Source: Caballeronia humi (GTDB lineage: Bacteria; Pseudomonadota; Gammaproteobacteria; Burkholderiales; Burkholderiaceae). Taken from it: DNA of 64,000 nt. The notes below the pieces were generated by a model. That model was not told where the DNA came from, ran no database searches, and saw only the letters and a program-made list of their open reading frames with translations. This document shows positions 15,595 through 23,546 of this stretch, piece after piece. Each line of letters begins with the position of its first letter. Position 1 is the first letter of the stretch. Where the stretch lies: positions 1 through 64,000 of the forward strand of contig NZ_FCNW02000015.1 in NCBI RefSeq assembly GCF_001544475.1, written 5' to 3'. Both the position numbers and the translations under genes were made by a program.

Positions 15595-17799
15595 ATGGAA
15601 ATCAAAGTCAATTTTCTCGATAAGCTACGCCTTGAAGCCAAATTCGATGACTTCACGATAGTGGCCGACCAGCCTATCCGGTATAAGGGCGATGGCTCGG
15701 CGCCGGGTCCCTTCGATTATTTTCTTGCCTCATCGGCTTTGTGCGCAGCTTACTTTGTGAAGTTATACTGCGTAAATCGCAATATTCCTACCGAAGATAT
15801 TCGCCTGTCGCAGAATAATATTGTTGATCCGGAAAACCGGTACCAGCAAATCTTCAAAATTCAGGTTGAGTTGCCACCAGAGATTTCGGAAGCAGACCGC
15901 CGAGGTATTTTGCGCTTCATCGACCGTTGTACGGTGAAAAAAGTGGTGCAAGCCGGACCCGAGTTTGTCATTGAAGAGGTAGAAAACCTGGATGCCGATG
16001 CCCAGTCGTTATTGACGTTGAACCCGGCTTCCGATGCCAGCACCTATATTACGGGTAAAGATCTTCCGTTAGAGCAAACCATAGCCAATATGTCGGGCGT
16101 TCTGGCGGACCTGGGCATGAAGATTGAGATCGCTTCGTGGCGCAATATCGTTCCCAATGTGTGGTCGCTCCATATACGCGACGCGCACTCGCCGATGTGT
16201 TTTACCAATGGCAAGGGCGCGACCAAAGAAAGCGCGTTGGCGTCGGCGCTGGGAGAGTTTATCGAGCGCCTGAATTGCAACCATTTCTATGGCGGCGCAT
16301 TTTGGGGCGAAGACATCGCCAATGCCACGTTTGTACATTACCCGAGCGAGCGCTGGTTCAAGCCTGGCCCCAAGGATGCGCTGCCGGCTGACATTCTGGA
16401 TGCGCACTGCCTGGAAATTTATAATCCCGATGGCGAGTTGTGTGGCTCGCATCTGTACGACACTAACTCCGGCAATGTGGAGCGCGGCATCTGTTCGCTG
16501 CCATTTATGAGGCAGTCGGACGGCGAAGTGGTGTATTTTCCGTCCAACCTGATCGAAAACCTGTTCGTCAGCAATGGCATGAGTGCCGGCAATACGCTGG
16601 CTGAAGCGCAGGTGCAATGTCTGTCCGAAATTTTCGAACGGGCTGTAAAGCGTGAAATTCTGGAAGGTGAAATCGCATTGCCCGATGTGCCGCACGAAGT
16701 GCTGACGAAATACCCTGGCATTCTGGCCGGGATTCAGGGATTGGAAGAGCAGGGTTTTCCGGTGCTGGTAAAGGATGCGTCGCTGGGTGGGACCTACCCG
16801 GTGATGTGCGTCACATTGATGAACCCGCGGACAGGTGGTGTGTTTGCCTCGTTCGGCGCGCACCCGAGCTTCGAGGTGGCGCTGGAACGGAGCCTGACGG
16901 AATTGCTACAGGGCCGCAGTTTTGAAGGCCTGAACGATTTACCTCAGCCGACCTTTGTCAGTAACGCGGTGACTGAACCGAATAACTTTGTTGAGCACTT
17001 CATTGATTCCAGCGGTGTAGTGTCGTGGCGCTTTTTCAGCGCCAAAGCGAATTTCGAGTTTGTTGAGTGGGACTTTTCTGGCCGGGGTGAAAACTCCAAT
17101 GCAGACGAATCCGCAACGTTGTTCGGAATTCTCGAAGACATGGGCAAAGAGGTTTATACGGCGGTGTATGACCAACTGGGCGCAGTAGCCTGCCGGATTC
17201 TAGTGCCCGGTTATTCGGAAGTTTACCCGGTAGAGGATTTGATTTGGGATAACACAAATAAGGCGCTGTTGTTCCGCGCCGATATTTTGAACTTACATTG
17301 CCTGGACGATGCCGCCCTTGCAGCAATGCTTGAACGATTGGATAACAGTGAACTAGACGAGCACTCCGATATTGCCACATTGATCGGCATCGAATTTGAC
17401 GAGAATACGTGCTGGGGGCAGCTGACAGTTCTCGAGTTGAAACTGCTGATTCATCTCGCCTTGCAGCAATTTGAGGCGGCGCAAGAACTGGTGGGAGCCT
17501 TCCTGCAATACAACGACAACACAGTCGAGCGCGGATTGTTTTACCAGGCCCTGAATGTGGTGCTGGAGGTGCTGCTCGATGACGAACTGGACCTGGAGGA
17601 TTACGCCGTCAACTTCTGTCGGATGTTTGGCAAGGCCCGGATGGACGCGGTAATGGGGTCAGTGGACGGCAGCGTGCGCTTCTATGGCTTAACGCCAACG
17701 AGTATGAAACTGGAGGGTCTCGATAGGCACCACCGCCTGATCGACAGCTACAAAAAACTGCATATGGCGCGGGCCAGTGCGGTGGCTACAGCGAGTTAG
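15595..17799 (+). CDS. OsmC domain / YcaO domain fusion protein
   Basis: A 734-residue protein. Residues 1-140 are an OsmC-like domain (YKGDGSAPGPFDYFLASSAL; Cys50 lies where peroxide-reactive OsmC members have one). Residues 165-590 are a YcaO domain. KGATKESALASALGEFIERL and AQVQCLSEIFERAVKREI hold the paired Glu motifs that bind Mg-ATP. About 590-734 is a helical C-terminal region as in E. coli YcaO. YcaO enzymes activate amide backbones with ATP; the E. coli protein aids RimO-dependent methylthiolation of ribosomal protein S12, and the OsmC fusion is a known stand-alone variant. It has no peptide-cyclodehydratase partner genes. Base composition is visibly lower in GC than neighbours and a decayed integrase lies just downstream, suggesting transfer. 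Confidence 0.9.
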   Translation: MEIKVNFLDKLRLEAKFDDFTIVADQPIRYKGDGSAPGPFDYFLASSALCAAYFVKLYCVNRNIPTEDIRLSQNNIVDPENRYQQIFKIQVELPPEISEADRRGILRFIDRCTVKKVVQAGPEFVIEEVENLDADAQSLLTLNPASDASTYITGKDLPLEQTIANMSGVLADLGMKIEIASWRNIVPNVWSLHIRDAHSPMCFTNGKGATKESALASALGEFIERLNCNHFYGGAFWGEDIANATFVHYPSERWFKPGPKDALPADILDAHCLEIYNPDGELCGSHLYDTNSGNVERGICSLPFMRQSDGEVVYFPSNLIENLFVSNGMSAGNTLAEAQVQCLSEIFERAVKREILEGEIALPDVPHEVLTKYPGILAGIQGLEEQGFPVLVKDASLGGTYPVMCVTLMNPRTGGVFASFGAHPSFEVALERSLTELLQGRSFEGLNDLPQPTFVSNAVTEPNNFVEHFIDSSGVVSWRFFSAKANFEFVEWDFSGRGENSNADESATLFGILEDMGKEVYTAVYDQLGAVACRILVPGYSEVYPVEDLIWDNTNKALLFRADILNLHCLDDAALAAMLERLDNSELDEHSDIATLIGIEFDENTCWGQLTVLELKLLIHLALQQFEAAQELVGAFLQYNDNTVERGLFYQALNVVLEVLLDDELDLEDYAVNFCRMFGKARMDAVMGSVDGSVRFYGLTPTSMKLEGLDRHHRLIDSYKKLHMARASAVATAS

Positions 17800-17840
17800 G
17801 GTTACAACAACGGCTGGGTGCGATGATGTCGTTCATGCCC

Positions 17841-18173
17841 TGCTACCCTGCTCCAGTTTTCACCCGGTCGCGCGTTTGCTCGGTGATCTCGAATTGCACC
17901 GGCAGCCGCGTTTTCTGCTGCATGACAGTCGCGCGAGGCGCTACCCGGGTACTAAGGCAGACGTCTCGCAAGCGCAACTTTGTCAGGGCGCACGCTCGTA
18001 GCGTGCTATCGGTCGCCAGATTGAACATCGCCAGATCACGGGTTTTCGCGCTCAATCGCAGGCGGATTCGAATGGCGCAGATTTCCTTGCGCGTCAGCGC
18101 GCGACATTTGCCCCGTTAGCTAGTTCTTGTTCCGTAGAACATGAGGCACGGTCTTGCTGACTATCGCTTCCAT
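17841..18173 (-). pseudogene. Decayed tyrosine recombinase/integrase, N-terminal part
   Basis: An AAGGAG site precedes an ATG at 18173, but the frame is interrupted by a TAG after about 17 codons and shifts frame before LTRKEICAIRIRL. It then reads TRDLAMFNLATDSTLRACAL, TKLRLRDVC and RATVMQQKTRLPVQFEIT, the N-terminal half of the small phage-type integrases common in Beta- and Gammaproteobacteria. The reading frame stops at 17843 and the catalytic C-terminal half (HxxR and Tyr) is absent. It lies 41 bp downstream of the OsmC-YcaO gene, convergent with it. It is non-functional and marks a past insertion. Confidence 0.85.
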
Positions 18174-18305
18174 GACGAACTCCTTTTCGAGTGAAGGGGA
18201 ATCAGTCGGCGCCAATTTATGATGGGCGTGCCCGACCCAAAGCGGCCCTCCGACCCGATGCGAGCGCTGTGGCAGCTTCCAAAATGGAACTGCCAGAGGC
18301 CCATC

Positions 18306-19985
18306 TCAGGCGATGATCTTCTGCTCCCCGGCAGCCTGCTCGCGCATGCGACGGGCTTCGTCGCGCAGGAACTGCTGGTAATCGTCCAGATCGCCGTCGA
18401 AAGGCTCGACGCCACCCTTGGTGACGAGCCAGAACTCGTCACATACCGCGCGCAGCAGGGACCGGTCGTGACTGACCAGCATTACCGTGCCTTCGAATTC
18501 GTTGAGTGCCATGCCTAGCGCTTCGCGCGTGGCCAGGTCCAGGTGGTTGGTAGGCTCGTCGAGCAGCAGCAGGTTGGGCCGCTGCCACACGATCATGCAC
18601 AATACGAGCCGCGCCTTTTCGCCGCCGCTCATCGTGCCGACCGCCTGATGGACCATGTCACCACTGAAGTTGAAGGTGCCGAGGAAGGTGCGAAGCGATT
18701 GTTCGGTGCCACTCTGGCCCGGGGCACGCATGTTCGCCGGCGTGTCCTTGGCAAGGCGGATCATGTGTTCCATCGGCGTGTCGAGAGGCCGCAGAACGTC
18801 GAGTTCCTGCTGTGCGAAGTAGCCGATGTTCAGGCCTTTACCTTCGCTGATTTCGCCAGCAATCGGCGCCAGCGCGTGCGCCACCGTCTTCACCAGCGTG
18901 GACTTGCCCTGACCGTTGGCACCCAGAATGCCAATTCGCTGTCCCGCCAGCACGGATCGGCTGATGCCCCGCACGATGACCGTTGGCGGCGTGCCAGACG
19001 GTGCGTCGGTCGGCGCCGGGTAGCCGAAGCTCGCGTCCAGCATCGACAACAGTGGGTTCGGGACGTTGAGCGGCTCCTTAAACTCGAAGTTGAACTCTGC
19101 GTCGGCGAGCACCGGTGCGATCTTCTCCATGCGTTCGAGCGCCTTGACCCGGCTTTGCGCCTGCTTTGCCTTCGAAGCCGTCGCCTTGAAACGGTCGATG
19201 AATTTCTGCAGGTGCGCGATCTTGTCCACCTGCTTGGCCATCGCAGCCTGCTGCAACACCAGTTGCTCAGCACGCATGTCTTCAAACTTGCTGTAGTTGC
19301 CGCCATAACGCACAAGCTGGGCGTTATCGACATGCACCGTCACCTGCGTCACCGCGTCGAGGAATTCGCGATCGTGGCTGATCACTACCAAAGTTCCTTG
19401 ATAGCGCTTGAGCCACGCTTCCAGCCAGACCAGCGCGTCGAGGTCGAGGTGATTGGTCGGCTCGTCGAGCAACAGCAAGTCGGACGGGCACATGAGCGCG
19501 CGCGCCAGCTGCAGTCGCATCCGCCAGCCGCCGGAGAAACTGTTGACCGGCTGGCTAAGCTGCGCCGCACTGAAGCCAAGACCCAGGATCAGCGCCTGGG
19601 CACGTGCGGGGGCATCATGTGCACCGGCGTCGTGCAGGGCCATGTAGGCGTGCGCCATGCGCATGCCGTCGTCGCCGGCCTCAGCGGCGGCTACTTCGGC
19701 CTGCGCGGCCAGCAGTCCGGTGTCACCCTCGATAACGAAGTCGGTCGCACTCTGCTCGGTCTCCGGCATCTCCTGCGCGACCTGGCCCATCTTCCATGCA
19801 GCGGGAATCGAGAACTCGCCGCCGTCTTCGTGCAACGTGCCGTTGAGAAGGCCGAAGAAGGATGACTTGCCGGCGCCATTGCGACCGACAAGGCCAATTT
19901 TTTCGCCGGGGGTGAAGGTGACGGACGCGCGGTCGAGTACGACATTGACGCCACGGCGCAGCGTGACATTACGGATGGAAATCAT
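18306..19985 (-). CDS. ABC-F family ATPase (YheS/Uup-like), C-terminally short
   Basis: A 559-residue protein with two ATP-binding cassettes and no membrane segments. The first cassette has GRNGAGKSS (about 37), SFSGGWRMRLQLARALM and LLLLDEPTNHLDLDAL. The second has GANGQGKST (about 345), MSGGEKARLVLCMIVWQ and LLLLDEPTNHLDL. The linker between them (about 230-300, rich in Lys, Gln and Ala) is the P-site tRNA-interaction motif of ABC-F translation factors. YheS relatives run to about 640 residues with a charged coiled-coil tail; here the protein stops at EQKIIA soon after the second cassette. It lies between two pseudogenes, so the tail may have been lost in a rearrangement. Confidence 0.9.
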   Translation of the reverse strand: MISIRNVTLRRGVNVVLDRASVTFTPGEKIGLVGRNGAGKSSFFGLLNGTLHEDGGEFSIPAAWKMGQVAQEMPETEQSATDFVIEGDTGLLAAQAEVAAAEAGDDGMRMAHAYMALHDAGAHDAPARAQALILGLGFSAAQLSQPVNSFSGGWRMRLQLARALMCPSDLLLLDEPTNHLDLDALVWLEAWLKRYQGTLVVISHDREFLDAVTQVTVHVDNAQLVRYGGNYSKFEDMRAEQLVLQQAAMAKQVDKIAHLQKFIDRFKATASKAKQAQSRVKALERMEKIAPVLADAEFNFEFKEPLNVPNPLLSMLDASFGYPAPTDAPSGTPPTVIVRGISRSVLAGQRIGILGANGQGKSTLVKTVAHALAPIAGEISEGKGLNIGYFAQQELDVLRPLDTPMEHMIRLAKDTPANMRAPGQSGTEQSLRTFLGTFNFSGDMVHQAVGTMSGGEKARLVLCMIVWQRPNLLLLDEPTNHLDLATREALGMALNEFEGTVMLVSHDRSLLRAVCDEFWLVTKGGVEPFDGDLDDYQQFLRDEARRMREQAAGEQKIIA

Positions 19986-20217
19986 AGGGCGCTACTTCGG
20001 GGAGGATAGGCATGATAGCTCACTGGCCGTACAGGGCTGTCTCTTTTCTGGCCGCTGGAGTGAAGAGCCGCTTGCGCTTTGAGGAGCCCACCGGCCACAA
20101 GAGAGGCCGCACGGGCGCATCGGGTGTTCCTGTGCGGGGCCAGGAGCAGACGTTGCGTGACGGCCGATCCGACGTCAAACTCTCGGGTTGGGCCAAACGG
20201 CAAACCGGTAATTCCAA

Positions 20218-20450
20218 AACCAGCCGCGAGTTTTTTATCGGCGAGCGTTTCTAGCCGAGACCGATCTGCCGCCGGCCAAAGCCGTTGAGCAGTTCCGGCT
20301 TGAGGCGGCGCGGTTCATGATTGAACAAGGGCGCCCACACCATCAACGTGGGTGGCAAATAAAACGGGCTTTGCAGACCGGGAGCGCATGCGCCGCGCAT
20401 TCTTGCGAACCTTCGGCGTACCCGCGGATGTATTGCGCGCGGAACGCGCG
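20218..20450 (+). pseudogene. Remnant of a GlxA/AraC-family regulator (HTH end only)
   Basis: Three frames read in succession give the AraC-type C-terminal domain. Frame 1 has FLAETDLPPAKAVEQFRLEA and ARFMIEQGR; frame 2 continues HTINV from 20336; frame 3 from 20352 reads ANKTGFADRERMRRAFLRTF followed by GVPADVLRAERA. Two single-base insertions near 20335 and 20351 therefore break the gene. The N-terminal DJ-1/PfpI-like part of GlxA regulators is missing. The rest of 19986-20686 shows nothing I recognise. With the integrase remnant at 17841-18173 it frames the ABC-F gene and indicates a scrambled, decaying segment. Confidence 0.8.
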
Positions 20451-20686
20451 GACCGAACCGGTCGATGGCAGATAAAGATTACCTTTGCTCGGTCTGTAAC
20501 CGCAGGCGGCCGAAGCAAGGAGCCTGCGGTCGGTCACATGCCGGCTAAGTATCATCCGAAGCAAGGGGAAGCGCGCGGGTCTGCGCGGCAATAGGCGCCC
20601 CGCAACGCTGTAGAGCCGTGCTGCACATCGCAAAATAGGACCCGCTGCGAGTCATTGATTTTCGTACATGCTTCCTTCTTCATCCG

Positions 20687-21163
20687 TCACACGTTTCGAT
20701 TCGTCCCGACAGCCGGCTCCAAGGCACGCGACGACCGCATCAACCGATATGCGACCTCGCCGTCCAGCACCGGCTCTCGCGCGGCATCGCACTCCATCTC
20801 GCAGTGCAGAGTGAGTCGCGCGTCCTCCCCGGTTGCTTCGAACGATTTCAACCTGACGGAGAGCCGAATACTGGAACTCGCCGGGACCTGCGCGCGAAAG
20901 CGAAGCCGATCAATTCCGCAGACCCGGGCCGGCCCGATATCTTCCAGCAGGTAGATGTCGCGAAGCATCGGGATCATCAGGCATAGCGGCACATAGCCAT
21001 GCGCGACGCTCCCGCCGTCGTCGACGAGCATCACGTCCCTGTCATCGGTCACCGAAGCGAACGCGCGAAGCATCTCGGGACTGACCTCCACCCAACTGCT
21101 CTTGCCCAGATCGAAGCCCACGTAGGCCCGGACTCCTTCGAACCCTCTCAGCATGATCGGCAC
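20687..21163 (-). CDS. MaoC/NodN-like hot-dog fold dehydratase
   Basis: A 158-residue single hot-dog domain. ASVTDDRDVMLVDDGGSVAH followed by GYVPLCLMIPML matches the MaoC/NodN hydratase signature (Asp, then a His with a Gly-Ser stretch; about 36-65), although the usual Asp-x-N-P-x-H triad is altered to DDRDVMLVDD. Such proteins hydrate enoyl-CoA thioesters. GTG 21163 has a GAGGAG site five bases away; ATG 21154 is an alternative. It is the last gene of a minus-strand block with a CoA transferase 44 bp upstream, whose product could be its substrate. Confidence 0.7.
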   Translation of the reverse strand: MPIMLRGFEGVRAYVGFDLGKSSWVEVSPEMLRAFASVTDDRDVMLVDDGGSVAHGYVPLCLMIPMLRDIYLLEDIGPARVCGIDRLRFRAQVPASSSIRLSVRLKSFEATGEDARLTLHCEMECDAAREPVLDGEVAYRLMRSSRALEPAVGTNRNV

Positions 21164-21207
21164 GTCGACTCCTCGTATCGTTGTTTGCCTGATCGCCAGA
21201 CGAAGCG

Positions 21208-22335
21208 TCAGTCCATCAGCAACTCGCCGTTGCTCGCGCCGAGCGTCGGCGCCGGCTGCCGGGGTTTCAGCAGGTGGCCGTTGAACCGCGCCGGATAGCG
21301 GATCGCCCGAATCGCTCCGGAGGGCGTCTGCATCTGCGAGTAGAGCTCGTTATGCGCGACTTGCGGGTCGCTCAGATGCGCATACGGTTCGTTCACCGGA
21401 CCCGCCGGCACGTCCAGTTCGCGGAAGCGTTCGAGCCATTCGGCAGTGGTCCGGTCCTTGAGCGGTCCGGCGACCCGTTCGAAGAACGTATGAGTCATCG
21501 CCTTGCGATCCGCGATTTGTTTGATCTCGTCCTTCCATTCGGGATGACCGATTGCATCCAGCGTCCTGCTGAGCTGCTTGCCCGTCACGGGCGAGAGCAC
21601 CAGATAGCCGTCCTTGGTCGCGAGCACGGGCTGCGGGGCGAGCGTCACTGCGGCTTCGTCATCGACGAAGGTCCGGTTATGGAACATGTCCGGGAAGTTG
21701 TAGTAAGACATGATGTCGAGCATTGATGTCTCGAGATGAATCGCCTTCTGCGACTTGTCACGAGCGATGATGCCGGACAATGCCATCTGCGCGGCGAAAA
21801 CCGCCGCGACCTTGTCGGCGAGAAACGTGTTCGTCGCGCGCGGCGTGCCGCCCGCCGCCTCATAGCTCAACAGGCCGGTGCGACCCTGAATCAGCGCGTC
21901 GAACGCGGGCTCCTTCGCGAGATCGCCGTCCGGCCCGTAGCCCGTGATCGAAAGCTGAACGATGCGCGGATTCAGTTCGCTCAGTTGCTCGAAGCTCAGG
22001 CCGAGCGACGCCGAAACATGCGGACGCCAGTTCTCGATGTAGAGATCGGCGTCGCTCAAGAGCGCCCTGAATCGCGACAGATCCTCGGGCGACTTGAGGT
22101 CCAGTGTCACGCTTCGCTTGCCGCGGTTCGAATTGGTCCATACAGTGCCGACGCCTTCCCAACTATGCCCGAAGTTGCGATAAGGATCGCCCGACGGAGG
22201 TTCGACCTTGATCACGTCCGCCCCCAGATCGGAAAGCATCTGCGCGCAGAACGGTCCTGAAATATAGCTGCACGCTTCGACGACTTTGTAGCCTTCGAGC
22301 GGACGCCGGAAAGATTCGGACGAACGGGATGTCAT
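21208..22335 (-). CDS. CaiB/BaiF (class III) CoA transferase
   Basis: A 375-residue class III CoA transferase. The start MTSRSSESFRRPLEGYKVVE at 22335 follows GAAGGAG. The CoA-binding N-terminus is ISGPFCAQMLSDLGADVIKV then EPPSGDPYRNFGHSWEG. The family catalytic Asp is in TFLADKVAAVFAAQMA (about 165). Sequence details such as NFPDMFHNRTFVDDEA and DGYLVLSPVTGKQLSRTLDA are shared with the paralog at 39905, so the two probably act on related acids. It is co-directional with a ketopantoate-reductase-like gene upstream and the MaoC-like gene downstream. It activates an unknown carboxylic acid. Confidence 0.92.
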   Translation of the reverse strand: MTSRSSESFRRPLEGYKVVEACSYISGPFCAQMLSDLGADVIKVEPPSGDPYRNFGHSWEGVGTVWTNSNRGKRSVTLDLKSPEDLSRFRALLSDADLYIENWRPHVSASLGLSFEQLSELNPRIVQLSITGYGPDGDLAKEPAFDALIQGRTGLLSYEAAGGTPRATNTFLADKVAAVFAAQMALSGIIARDKSQKAIHLETSMLDIMSYYNFPDMFHNRTFVDDEAAVTLAPQPVLATKDGYLVLSPVTGKQLSRTLDAIGHPEWKDEIKQIADRKAMTHTFFERVAGPLKDRTTAEWLERFRELDVPAGPVNEPYAHLSDPQVAHNELYSQMQTPSGAIRAIRYPARFNGHLLKPRQPAPTLGASNGELLMD

Positions 22336-22392
22336 CGATGCTGCTCCTTCGATCGGTTGAATGTGATGCACGCGCCGGAAGCGCGATGAGAG

Positions 22393-23385
22393 TCAGGTTT
22401 GGCGCGCTGCCGCTGCCCTCGAAGCGCGAAGCCGTGCGATGGCGAGAACGGAATCGAGCATGGGCGTCGGCATGCCGGCAAGCTCGCGCACGGCGTCCAG
22501 CGATTCGCTGAGCGCATCCAGTTCGAGCGCGCGCCCGGCTTCCAGGTCTTGCAGCATCGACATCTTGTGATGCGTCGCGCTCAAGGTCATGGCGATGCGC
22601 TTGTCGGGATCGGGACCGATGGCAATGCCGAGTCGTACTGCGAGCGCATCCGCTTCGCGCATCATCCCCTCGATGATGGGAACGACATCGCCCGCGTCGC
22701 GCATTTCGCCGAGCGTTGCCTGCGTCAACACGGCGACCGGATTCCAGCACAGGCTGTTGACGAACTTGATCCAGATCGCGGAGCGGATGTCGTCACTTAC
22801 CTTCGATGCGATGCCGCTCGCGCTCAACAGTTCGCTCAGGCGACTCGCCCGCGTCGAACGGCTGCCGTCCAGTTCGCCGAGCGGACAGCCGGCCTTGGCG
22901 CCGTCCTGTGCGATCACACCCGGTTCGATCGAATGCGCGCCGATCCAGTACACGCAACCCAGCACCTGCTGCGGCGGCAGCGCAAGCCACTGGCGTCCAA
23001 CAGGATCAATAAGGCGCATCTGCCGATTCTTCAGTTGCCCGGGCGCTTCGTGGAAGAAGTAGTAGGGAATGCCCGTCGTAGGAGGAAGCACGACGGTTTT
23101 GTGGTCCATGAGAGATTGGATCTGTTCGAGCGCACCCTTGACCTGATGCGCCTTGAGCGTGATGAACACATAATCCTGCACGCCGAGTTCGCGCGCATCG
23201 GAGCGCGCATCGACGCGCACGCTGAACGTCTCGGCGGGCTTGACGACACGGATACCGTTCGAGCGGATCGCATCGAGCGTCGCGCCGCGCGCCACCACGC
23301 TGACTTCGCACAGTCCGGCGCGCGAGAGATGACCCGCGATGTATCCGCCAATTGCGCCGCCGCCGAAAATGCATACCTTGAGCAT
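22393..23385 (-). CDS. Ketopantoate reductase (ApbA/PanE) family oxidoreductase
   Basis: A 330-residue NADPH-dependent 2-oxoacid reductase family member. The N-terminus VCIFGGGAIGGYIAGHLS is the Rossmann GxGxxG motif. The catalytic Lys is in IWIKFVNSLCWNPVAVLT (about 180), with the C-terminal helical domain following. True PanE makes pantoate for CoA biosynthesis; here the gene lies inside a catabolic block (CoA transferase and MaoC-like protein downstream, AraC regulator upstream), which suggests that it handles a branched 2-oxo or 2-hydroxy acid intermediate instead. That is inference; the housekeeping role cannot be ruled out by sequence. Confidence 0.85.
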   Translation of the reverse strand: MLKVCIFGGGAIGGYIAGHLSRAGLCEVSVVARGATLDAIRSNGIRVVKPAETFSVRVDARSDARELGVQDYVFITLKAHQVKGALEQIQSLMDHKTVVLPPTTGIPYYFFHEAPGQLKNRQMRLIDPVGRQWLALPPQQVLGCVYWIGAHSIEPGVIAQDGAKAGCPLGELDGSRSTRASRLSELLSASGIASKVSDDIRSAIWIKFVNSLCWNPVAVLTQATLGEMRDAGDVVPIIEGMMREADALAVRLGIAIGPDPDKRIAMTLSATHHKMSMLQDLEAGRALELDALSESLDAVRELAGMPTPMLDSVLAIARLRASRAAAARQT

Positions 23386-23415
23386 CGTGCGTTTTCCCGC
23401 TGACCGTCATTGAAG

Positions 23416-23446
23416 GTCCTGCACCTTTCGAAACGCGATGCAGGAC
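23416..23446. promoter_or_regulatory. Inverted repeat GTCCTGCA-N15-TGCAGGAC
   Basis: Perfect 8-bp arms at 23416-23423 and 23439-23446 lie 31-61 bp upstream of the ketopantoate-reductase-like start, in the 160-bp gap after the AraC gene. It may be an operator for the block 20687-23385 or a hairpin separating the AraC transcript from it. Confidence 0.4.
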
Positions 23447-23546
23447 GACGTGTTGATGGGCAGACGATAAGGCGTGCGGGCTGGAAGGGAAAATACTAAA
23501 AAACGATGGTTCGAGCAGATCCGCTTATGGATGCTTCGAGCGTCCG

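Noticed and set aside
15595..17799. A ribosomally synthesised peptide (azole-type) cluster around the YcaO gene
   Set aside because: No precursor peptide, dehydrogenase or cyclodehydratase partner is nearby, and the OsmC fusion with E. coli-like YcaO architecture points to the stand-alone type.
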